64,000 nucleotides of DNA from Paraconiothyrium sp. Pb-2020. Lineage: Eukaryota > Ascomycota > Dothideomycetes > Pleosporales > Didymosphaeriaceae. Where the stretch lies: the NCBI GenBank assembly GCA_022419385.1, contig JAJUBI010000002.1:1178001-1242000 (forward strand). The letters run 5' to 3'. The notes beneath the pieces are model-generated. The model worked only from the letters and a program-made list of their open reading frames with translations. It was not told the DNA's origin and ran no database searches. Within the stretch, counting starts at the first letter, position 1. Each line of letters begins with the position of its first letter. The translations under genes were made by a program, and so were the position numbers. Below, piece by piece: positions 55,982 to 64,000 of this stretch.

Positions 55982-58900
55982 ATGCTTTCTCTGCTGGAGC
56001 TGGTCACCCAGAATCAGCCCCACTTCCAGACTCATCAAGCCCTGCTGGTCCTTGGGCTCCAAAACGACTTCATCCTGCCCGACGGAAAGCTACCTGTCAA
56101 TACCCGCACTGGTTTCCTGGACCGCATTCACGCCCTCATTCCTACCTTTCGGAAGCAGTCTTCCAACATCATCTGGACCAGGACTCTCTATGAGACTGAT
56201 CGCCTTGCAAGCGACCCCACTACTGGCGAGGGAGACGCAGTAGTGGTTGGCGGTTTAGTCGACGGAGTCGAAAGCAGCACGGACGAGGACGACGATCTTC
56301 CGAAGGATCTTATCCGGCCAACCCAGTCACGATCGTCAACTTCAAAACACAGACTGCGTGCCCTGAACTTGCTGAAGCGGGTATCTGCCCGTAAGACCAC
56401 CTCGGCTTCCCCTCGAGAAGAGCTCCAGGCAGTCGTCGAAGAAGATGAAGAGCTATTCCTCCGGCGATCAGGGAAGAATGGACCAGCGTGCCTGCCCGAA
56501 ACATCAGGTGCAGAGTTTGCAGACACCGTGAAATCAAAGATCGAACCTTCAGACACAGTGGTGCAGACGACAAACTACTCCGCGTTTCAGGGAACTTCGC
56601 TTCTTCTCATTCTACGAGCACGGCTAGTCACGGAAGTTTACATCTGTGGCTGCATCACAAACGTAAACGTACTGGCTACAGTCATTGATGCAGCTCGCCA
56701 TGGCATCAAAATCAACGTCGTGGGGGACTGCCTTGGGTTCCGCAAGCAGTCTCGCCATAAGATCGCTCTGAAAAGAATGGTCGAATTCTTCGATGCCAAC
56801 ATTGTCACAAGCCAAGACGTTATCGACCGGAATATGCCGGGAGCTGCGCTGACATCCACCCCGCAGAAGGATTCGAAGGATGAGCAGGAGCTTGAAGACA
56901 TGGCTAGGGATTTGCGGGTCTCGGAACCGCGGCCCACGGACCAACCCAATGCGACAAAAATCCCGCGCGGAACAACCCCCACCATAACCGTTGAGGACTC
57001 TAGAGACGACCGTGAGCGAACCTCATTAGCCAACGGCCGGACCCGCAAGCCGTCCGATACCACCTCTTTAGCCGAAAGTCGCGCCACATCTGAAACGAAG
57101 CTAAGCGACGAACTGTTCACGGAGCGACTGATACAAGGCGCAAAGCTACCGAAGCCTGAAAGACAGTCTGAGAAGCAAAGCCTGGTCAAGACCAAGATTC
57201 GGATGAGGCCACGAACCTCCAAGGACAAAGACAAGCACAATCATAAGAAATCAGAAGGGAAGAAATCCAGGGATGATTCGAGCAAGAGTAGCGAGAAAAG
57301 TGACGCAAAACCTGAAGCCAGCTCGCTACACGCTGCCGAAACGGAACCAGAGAAACGCGTTAAGAACCCCCAGGCAGCTCCATCGGTAAACCAGTCACGC
57401 CCTGCAGCCATCGTAAAGGCGGAGAGCAGTGACAAGTTGCGCGACAACCCTTCGCGGAGCGATCGTTCGCTCAAACTGTCTGCCTCGCAACCTGCTCTAT
57501 CTTCTGCTAACCCTGACAAAGATATCGCCTCTCGTGTAAGAATGGCTCTGACCCGGGCGCCCAAGTCAGACTCGAATGAGGAGCTCCCTGCCCCATCGAG
57601 GGCGTCTTCTACCAAAGACGCACGAGTTGTAGCGCCGTCCACAACGCAAACTGATATGACCACACCCAGAGCCACCAAACTTCAGTCTCTCGCAACCTTT
57701 CCTGTACTGGGTCCAGATGACCGCATTGCCGAAGGCGATTCCCGCATAGTCTACGACTTCTTCCCGCAAGAGCTTTACCATCCCTCTGATCGCTCAAAAC
57801 CTTTGCGAGAATTGATTTTCACTCAAGTATACAATGAGGTGCGATGGCAGAAGATGCTCCATCAGCAGGGTGAAGTACCACGCCTGGTATGCGCTCAAGG
57901 TGAATTCAGCGCAGATGGCTCCATGCCCATCTACCGGCACCCAGCCGATCAAACATTGCCTTTACTGCATTTTTCACCCAAGGTGCAACTGATTCGGAAG
58001 CGGGCTGAAAAACTAGTCGGGCACCCACTCAACCATGTCCTTATTCAGCTTTACCGCTCGGGCATGGACTACATCTCCGAACATTCGGATAAGTCCCTTG
58101 ATATTGCGAGAGGCTCGTCAATAGTCAATGTAAGCTTCGGTGCGCAAAGGACTATGCGTCTTCGCACAAAGAAGTCTCAGAAAGCGGATGACTCACAACG
58201 CGAGACTCAACGCGTCGCCATGCCACACAACTCCATGTTCGTATTCGGTCTCAAGTCTAATGCAAAATGGTTACATGGAATCATGGCCGACAAACGGATA
58301 GCCTCTGAACGCAGCGAGGCCGAAAACGCTTACGGAGGTATGCGAATCTCCCTAACTTTCCGACACATAGCCACCTACTTAGACGCCAAATGCCGCACAA
58401 TCTGGGGGCAAGGCGCCACCATGAAGGACCAGCGCGATGCAGGTGACGTGATCAACGATGATGAAGAAGAGAACGAAAGTCTTGTCCGCGCTTTCAGCCG
58501 CGAAAACCACGCTCCAGACTTTGATTGGGACCACTGGTACGGCGACGGCTTCGACGTCCTGCACTTTAAAGGATCGCCTAAGGACCTGCCCATCCTCTTC
58601 GCGTCCAATAACCAAGTGGACGTTGACATGGTCAGAGTCTATCTTGCAGAACGGAACATCGAGTACTCGCTCATCGAGGCTCCCAAACTAGAAACGGGCT
58701 GCGAAGTAGACCGCCAGGTTGGCTTCCGCGATACAGATACCCTCCGCACCGAAGTTTCCATGCCCGTCTTGATTATCGCTTACCTCGAGCGGTACCGGCC
58801 TCTCGATAGCGATGACAGAACACGCCCTTGTACGGTCAACAGCTTCGACATACAGATCATGATCACAGGCCTCCTCAAACACTGGTACAACCGTCACGTG

Positions 58901-59197
58901 TCCACATATCCTCACAGCTTCGTCGATACATTAGAGGTACTGGAAGAACGCTGTGCATTTACTCCAGGGTCGTTCATCGCTGGGCGGCGTTTTGCTCATG
59001 CAGATTGCATTGCGTGGGTCGCATTGGACGAATTTATCAGGAATTGGGACGGGTGGTCAGAGGAAGGATTCCCGATCCTGACTGAGTATTATCGAATGCT
59101 TTGGAAGAAGAAGAAGAGCATACAGCTGATCCGGGCGGAATTGCCCAACATCAACAAACTCAAACCCACCAAGGGGAAGGAAAGAGCCGATGAATGA
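55982..59197 (+). CDS. Three-part fusion: degenerate isochorismatase fold, AlkB-like dioxygenase, GST-like C-terminus
   Basis: Single exon, 1071 aa. Residues 15-280 form an isochorismatase-like (cysteine hydrolase) domain: LLVLGLQNDFILPDG, IIWTRTLYE, NYSAFQGTSLL and CITNVNVLATVIDAARHG. The Asp is kept (D29). The catalytic Cys position is Asn229, and the usual Lys before YSAF is missing, so hydrolase activity is unlikely. An acidic insertion splits the domain. A disordered Lys/Ser/Glu-rich linker follows to about residue 585. Residues 590-800 are an AlkB-type 2-oxoglutarate/Fe(II) oxygenase: H701-x-D703, H765, and the RISLTFR arginine pair (R788, R794). AlkB proteins demethylate DNA or RNA. 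Residues 850-1055 resemble a thioredoxin/GST-like module (ILFASNNQVDVDMVRVYL, GRRFAHADCIAWVALD). Nuclear DNA/RNA repair is the likely setting; the partner domains' role is unknown. Confidence 0.88.
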   Translation: MLSLLELVTQNQPHFQTHQALLVLGLQNDFILPDGKLPVNTRTGFLDRIHALIPTFRKQSSNIIWTRTLYETDRLASDPTTGEGDAVVVGGLVDGVESSTDEDDDLPKDLIRPTQSRSSTSKHRLRALNLLKRVSARKTTSASPREELQAVVEEDEELFLRRSGKNGPACLPETSGAEFADTVKSKIEPSDTVVQTTNYSAFQGTSLLLILRARLVTEVYICGCITNVNVLATVIDAARHGIKINVVGDCLGFRKQSRHKIALKRMVEFFDANIVTSQDVIDRNMPGAALTSTPQKDSKDEQELEDMARDLRVSEPRPTDQPNATKIPRGTTPTITVEDSRDDRERTSLANGRTRKPSDTTSLAESRATSETKLSDELFTERLIQGAKLPKPERQSEKQSLVKTKIRMRPRTSKDKDKHNHKKSEGKKSRDDSSKSSEKSDAKPEASSLHAAETEPEKRVKNPQAAPSVNQSRPAAIVKAESSDKLRDNPSRSDRSLKLSASQPALSSANPDKDIASRVRMALTRAPKSDSNEELPAPSRASSTKDARVVAPSTTQTDMTTPRATKLQSLATFPVLGPDDRIAEGDSRIVYDFFPQELYHPSDRSKPLRELIFTQVYNEVRWQKMLHQQGEVPRLVCAQGEFSADGSMPIYRHPADQTLPLLHFSPKVQLIRKRAEKLVGHPLNHVLIQLYRSGMDYISEHSDKSLDIARGSSIVNVSFGAQRTMRLRTKKSQKADDSQRETQRVAMPHNSMFVFGLKSNAKWLHGIMADKRIASERSEAENAYGGMRISLTFRHIATYLDAKCRTIWGQGATMKDQRDAGDVINDDEEENESLVRAFSRENHAPDFDWDHWYGDGFDVLHFKGSPKDLPILFASNNQVDVDMVRVYLAERNIEYSLIEAPKLETGCEVDRQVGFRDTDTLRTEVSMPVLIIAYLERYRPLDSDDRTRPCTVNSFDIQIMITGLLKHWYNRHVSTYPHSFVDTLEVLEERCAFTPGSFIAGRRFAHADCIAWVALDEFIRNWDGWSEEGFPILTEYYRMLWKKKKSIQLIRAELPNINKLKPTKGKERADE

Positions 59198-59890
59198 GCC
59201 GAGCCGGCCCCTGATTGCTTTTCTTTGCTCCACACGATTTATGACGCCATAATACCCCTTTACGATTTGCTCCATGTTTGAGCCTTGTGGCTACGTTAGT
59301 TCGAGATATCCCTTCACCTGATGCTTTATTTGCGAGCTGACAAGGATCTATGAGTTGAGACGATGGGAACACTTGCATCATCAAGCACTGGATAGGTAGT
59401 TTTAGCATATGGTGGACTGCATATAAACGTGTAGATCTGGTGGTGTTTACGGATGCAAAAGTTATTCTTATTAGTCACGTCTTCGTACCATGCATATGCC
59501 ATCTGGCTCACTTTCGCATCAATCATATCACTCACGACAACAAAGGCGGCTGACCTACAACTCCTGCTTTCGGGCCGTTTAATACTGGGGTGCTTAGCTA
59601 TGGCCTCCATGTTCCTAATTCAACAGTATTGGCGGAAAGTTCGTGTGCTTTCATACCCGGAAGATGTTCCCATGGTCATTATCCAGATTGCAACCATACT
59701 CTCCGGACAACGCAGCGTCGCGTGCGGGTGCTGGATCCGGGTCAAAGCACCCCGTTCTCTTAATCTATGTGCAGAACCCTGTATACACTAGAACAACAAC
59801 CTGGCTCCTCCATCCACATAAATATAAGATGTAAAGCATCGTGAGGCACGTCTAAGACTTCTGCAGGTAGGGCTTCGCATCGTCCAAGTA
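59198..59890. other. Intergenic region before the GH43 gene
   Basis: About 690 nt holding the 3' flank of the fusion gene and the GH43 promoter. Short frames here have no recognisable content. Confidence 0.5.
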
Positions 59891-61414
59891 ATGCTTTTTC
59901 AGACAATTGTACTCGCGCTCGGCGTCGCCAGCGTAGCGCAAGCTGCGAACAGCTGGATTGTACCGGGTGCGGCATGGATGTCCACTTCGAACACGAAGAT
60001 CGATGCGCACGGGGGTATGGTGTATAAGCAAGGCGACACCTTCTACTGGGTTGGTCAGTCTGCGTCACACAGTACGTATGCCATTATAACATTGACTTAC
60101 TGATCAATCTCTCTATGATGACTCTCGCTCTACATCATAGATAATAATGACTGACATCTTCTAGATGAACAACCCTATATGTACACCTCTACTAATCTGC
60201 TTGACTGGACGCCCGCGTCCAACCCGAAGAACAGCATCCAATACATGTGGAGGCCCAAGGTAGCTAAACCAAACGGTAGCTGGTGGATCTACGGGCAAGT
60301 GGATCGCAACGTCCAGGCTATGAAAGCCGCGACTATAGATGGAAGTTATGCGCTTTCGGGCGGGAAGGTGACGCTGCCTCCGAGCGGATACACGTACAGC
60401 GACACTGGTATGAAGAGTGTGTTTCCAAGAAAACTTACCACTGACGATATATATTTGAACAGGCATGTTCCGAGACGACGCAGACCAAACGTGGTATCTC
60501 CTCACGTCTGCCGATCACAATACCGTGCAGATCAATCGCATCAACTCCGACGGCACTGTAGGCGACCGCGTGAACTACCTTGCTAAAGGCGCCTACGAAG
60601 CCCCCGGCATGCTGAAAGTAAACGGCATCTACTACCTCATCGTCTCAGGCAAGACGGGATGGCGCTCGAATCCTAATCAGGTATTTTGGACGGACAAGAT
60701 CGTTGGCGGCTCGTGGAACGGCCCTGTTGGTAAGTATATTTTCTCAAACACGATTATTGCACCTTTTGCTGGTAGCCAGCTGACAGCTCACGAATAGGTA
60801 TCGCCCCGGAAGCGGAAAAAACCTACAATAGCCAGAACACGTTCGAGCTCACCGTGACGGGGAGCAAGAAAACGACCTACGTCTACATGGGCGACAGCTG
60901 GGATTCCAAAGGTGGGCCGGACAGCAACTACGTCTGGCTCCCTATCACCGCCGACACGAGCGGGAAGAAGTTGACGCTGGAGTACCACGCGCAGTGGAAG
61001 ATCGACGTTGCGACAGGCGAGGTGCAGGTCCCCAGTGTGAAGCGGCGCTACGAGGCTGAGCATGCCACGCTGGAAGGCCGGGCAGCTGTTGCGCGGTGCG
61101 AAGATTGTCTTAGCAAGCGAGGTGTGCAGCAGCTTAATGAGGGCGTGGTGAGCTTTGCGAATGTGACGGGTCTTGGTGGACCGCAGTGGGTACAGTTCCA
61201 TTACCGTGTGCCACCGTCTAGTGATGCTGAGGCTTGGGTATCTGTCAATGATGGGCCCGCTGTCAACATCTCAACGTTAAATCACAGGGCTGGGTATCAT
61301 GGTGTGGTGCCCATTCAGTTGGACCTCAATGAGGGAAGCGAGAACACGATATCCTTCGGCACAAATGGAGATGAGGGTATTGTGCTGGATGGGATAGAAG
61401 TTGTGGAAGACTAA
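59891..61414 (+). CDS. Secreted GH43 glycosidase with C-terminal CBM35-like module (exo-beta-1,3-galactanase candidate)
   Basis: Four exons: 59891-60071, 60165-60407, 60463-60729 and 60798-61414, 435 aa. A signal peptide (MLFQTIVLALGVASVAQA) directs secretion. The five-bladed propeller starts at KIDAHGGMVYKQGDTFYWVG, as in the GH43 subfamily containing exo-beta-1,3-galactanases. Further motifs are MWRPKVAKPNGSWWIYG, YSDTGMFRDDADQTWYLLTS and GAYEAPGMLKVNGIYYL, the last with the probable acid Glu. The C-terminal 120 residues form a CBM35/CBM6-like beta-sandwich (RRYEAEHATLEGRAAV, CEDCLSKRG, VSFANVTGLGG). This fits arabinogalactan side-chain breakdown of plant cell walls. Substrate is inferred from the opening motif and the CBM. 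Confidence 0.82.
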
Positions 61415-61739
61415 TAAATACGAACGGTGTTCGAATTCGAGGAGGGTATAGAAATCGCAATACACCTCTAGCGCATGTGCATCGCCACAGAGCTCTAGAA
61501 GTCTGTCTTGTTGTACCTAGGGTGATGAGTAAGGCTGTTTGTGGAACATGCATAACCTTACGGCACATACCAAGGTTGCGTCTCCACGGGCGGCATTTCG
61601 ACGTGTACAGTGTCTTCCCATTGTGTCACGCACAGTTCTTCAGCGGAAGTTGTCTAATAGGCATCATGCGTTAGCCGTTATCCTGCTATTCAAGGACCCG
61701 CTTTCCAACAGAACATGCCAACTCATGCAACCTTGATGT
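61415..61739. other. Convergent 3' region
   Basis: About 325 nt between the GH43 gene and the F-box-like gene on the opposite strand. No element recognised. Confidence 0.45.
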
Positions 61740-62990
61740 CTATTTTATGGGGAGGGCTGAACATACATCTGAGTCTACAATGCCATGGAGCAAACTGCTA
61801 CAGGGTATGTTGCACTGACACTTTGGCGGATAGTGTTCGATGGGGTCCCAAAAGTTACCAGCTGCAATGTCCTGCGGCTCACCGTGATGTTCGATTTCGT
61901 AGATGCGCTTCTGGCTTGCAATATCTTCTTGCTCCGGATGCGTTCCCGCAAAGGCTTGGTACCACTTCTTCTTAACCGATGCCTGGATGTCACCCTTGAG
62001 CTCTATGCGCTGGATGTGCTGTAGATAATTGTGTTGCCACGCCTGACAGTATCGTTCTAGATTAGCATTTGTGTCCGCAAGTAATCCGTAACGCGGATCG
62101 TTGTGACAGAAAAGAGTACTTACATAAGTCAAAATCCAATCAACGATCAAGCCTGAAGTGCACACATTGCTTTTGTCCTTGGGTCGTATACCTTCAGCAT
62201 CCTCCTCAGCCCACGGACCAGAATGCAAATCGTACCAAGGGTTGGAGGCAGTGAAGTTCAGCGTCAATTTTTGGGTGTGTGCGAGATAAGTGCCGGCACC
62301 GAGAGAAGTGTCATCATAATAGGCATGGCCCTTTAAAGTGGTTCAGGTCAACAATCTTGAGCTGTAACCTGATGAAGACTGATACCGTTTAGGCAACATA
62401 CCGGTGTAGGAAATGGCGGTACATTGACATTGAACATGGAGAAGAACACGTCCATTGGTAAGTCGAGCTCGATGCTCTCGAGACCGGTTAAAATAAGTGT
62501 GGGACAGGGTCGCATGTGTCGAGGTAGTCTGGGAGCTTGCTGCGCGGAAGCGTGAAGTGCCTATGTGAAGAGTCATAAACATATGTGCTTCGTCAGATCC
62601 AACAGCATGTGACTTACACTAATAATATCAAAAGCGCCCCGGTGCATCAGGCACGCAAGATGCGTCATGATGAAAGTGGTTATGTCGTAGAATGTCTTCT
62701 GAGATCGAAGCCATCTCTGACGGAGAAGTCGTTCATATTCCACTTTAAAGTGTTGTGGAAGATCAGACACCCGCATCTCCGGTTCGTACATGAGCGGAAG
62801 GGTATCGTCTCCAGGAGCGATCAAGGTAGGTGTTCCAACACACTATGAGTAGCATGATGAGCTTGTACTTCGACTGTCCGCTACGCTGACTCACCCATCC
62901 AACAACAATAGAGAATAGTTCCGGAGTCAACCTTGTGACTCTTTCTAGAAGAGCATCGCGATTGAAGAGACCGTCGTCGTGAGTTGACAT
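61740..62990 (-). CDS. Hypothetical protein with F-box-like N-terminus
   Basis: Four exons: 62990-62895, 62842-62618, 62560-62402 and 62330-61740, 356 aa; all junctions are GT-AG and keep frame. The start MSTHDDGLFNRDALLERV is followed by LTPELFSIVVGW, which resembles the first helix of short fungal F-box motifs. Downstream are helical stretches (RLLRQRWLRSQKTFYDITTF) and LTGLESIELDLPMDVFF. The C-terminal part is Cys- and Trp-containing (PWYDLHSGPWAEEDAEG, HYPPKCQCNIPC). Similar short-motif proteins are abundant and lineage-specific in Dothideomycetes, usually without function. The F-box call is weak. Confidence 0.6.
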
Positions 62991-63459
62991 GAATGTTAGC
63001 GCGTAGGCGAGTGAAATATTGATTCAGAATCTGAGTACTTGATGTTGACTCGGGATAGTAGGAAGAAGTCAGCTTATTCGTGACACGGCTCCACTAACTT
63101 GCAGTGCAAGATTCGGAGAGCTGTGGAGAGATGTGGAGGCGGTGTTGCAGTGGTTTTTAGAAGTCGTTGAGTTAGGAATAGTTGTGAGAATAATGAATGT
63201 AAAGCAACGGTGCTGGAAGCGATGCTGAATGTACGATGAAGCGGTGGTGTTGCGAGGACGATGGCAGTCGCGGTAAGAAATGAATATCATGCATGTTGTA
63301 TCGTTAAGCTATTGAATAGGGTTCTGTACAGAGCAGTCACTATGCCGAATACCGAGGTAGGCGTGGCCACGGTACCGTGACGGTTGACCCAGAGTTCGGC
63401 AGTGCCACCCAGTGGCATCTATGGTACACAATCTTACAGTCGCGATCTAGACTGGCGCA
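62991..63459. other. Intergenic region between two minus-strand genes
   Basis: About 470 nt with the promoter of the F-box-like gene and the 3' end of the NDUFAF2-like gene. Nothing else recognised. Confidence 0.45.
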
Positions 63460-64000
63460 TCACGATCTTCTTCTGGCGGGGGCTGGCGACCAAGACGCAG
63501 GCTGCCACTCTTCGCCGGGATTGCTCCTTGCAGCCACCTGGTTCCAAGGAGAGTCTTTGGGCTCTTTTCGCATTGGCTTCCTCTTCTTCAATGTTGGGGC
63601 CGCATCGGTTTGCGGAGCTTCTGCTTGAATATTCTCTTCCGGCACTGCCAGCTGTGGCTCTACCCTACCCCTTGTCTCCTGATCAGCGTTCGTCTGTCGG
63701 ATGCCCGTGTTGGGGTCTCTCGATTCCAGCATTTGCACTGGTTGTTGCTTGTCGGGCGCATCGACAGCAGAGGGTTTCGCCGCCCACCGTGCATCTGCTT
63801 GTGCAGCCAACATCTTTATGCGTTCCTGCCGCAAGGCTTCAGCTTGCTGTTCAGCCATGGTAGGCGCTTCGAAGCGGGTTTGACGGAGCCATTGTGCCCA
63901 CTGCGCTACGGCGTGTCAGCGAACGGGAGTTCCACCACAGAATGTAGAGGAAACTTACGAGGTACCTGAACGTCGCTATGGTACACACCTCCCGGATATT
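63460..64000 (-). CDS. NDUFAF2/B17.2L (mimitin)-like complex I assembly factor, 5' end cut off
   Basis: The family helps assemble mitochondrial NADH:ubiquinone oxidoreductase. Two exons are readable, window edge to 63959 and 63905-63460, joined by a 53-nt intron. The splice creates VQVPPQWAQWLRQTRFEAPT, the hallmark of the NDUFA12/NDUFAF2 family (PP-x-W-x-x-WLR-x-TR). EQQAEALRQERIKMLAAQAD is a charged helix. The C-terminal tail is disordered and ends in PRKEPKDSPWNQ-like and SPAPARRRS sequence. The long tail and lack of the NDUFA12 end favour the assembly-factor branch over the structural subunit. The N-terminus lies beyond the window. Confidence 0.8.

Overview
The window is nuclear DNA of a filamentous ascomycete (Pezizomycotina). 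The organisation suggests Dothideomycetes, but that placement is inference. Evidence: protein-coding genes are broken by many 46-90 nt GT-AG introns, genes lie on both strands without operons, and several families are fungal (Rif1 with fungal N-terminus, fungal RIC8, Mediator Med1, cupredoxin/TM proteins, YANK-type kinase with fungal tail). No tRNA, rRNA, CRISPR array, intact transposon or viral gene was recognised.

Layout, left to right. 1-9.3 kb: 3'-truncated Rif1 (minus) diverging from RIC8 (plus), then a CCCH zinc-finger protein. 9.3-14.3 kb: gene-poor tract with a small 24-nt tandem repeat. 14.3-16.3 kb: an N-myristoylatable AGC/YANK kinase. 16.3-18.6 kb: no gene seen. 18.6-30.5 kb: L-serine dehydratase (plus), then four minus-strand genes: a degenerate pepsin-like protein, D-lactate dehydrogenase (cytochrome), a large mostly disordered protein, and a cupredoxin-ectodomain membrane protein. 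30.5-36.5 kb: second gene-poor tract, whose right end is the GATA-rich promoter of glutamine synthetase. 36.5-48.4 kb: glutamine synthetase, Med1, a Cys/His-cluster protein, a GFA/CENP-V-like protein, TFIIH subunit Tfb5, a PPxY membrane protein, a small signal-anchored protein and a hypothetical protein. 48.4-64 kb: type-B carboxylesterase, Ohr/OsmC peroxidase, a mitochondrial TPR protein like Mgr3, an SRAP abasic-site protein with a C-terminal PIP box, a three-part isochorismatase-like/AlkB/GST-like fusion, a GH43-CBM35 galactanase candidate, an F-box-like hypothetical, and a 5'-truncated NDUFAF2-like complex I assembly factor.

There is no obvious metabolic cluster; most genes are core housekeeping. 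A loose theme is genome maintenance (Rif1, Tfb5, SRAP, AlkB fusion) plus mitochondrial and redox functions (D-lactate dehydrogenase, Ohr, Mgr3-like, NDUFAF2-like). The best candidates for new biology are the AlkB fusion whose isochorismatase half has lost its catalytic cysteine, the glutamine synthetase gene with a 353-nt intron carrying inverted GATA sites in two competing hairpins, and the pepsin-fold and cupredoxin proteins whose active or metal sites are broken. Exon borders were read by eye from splice signals and reading frame, and none has been tested against RNA.
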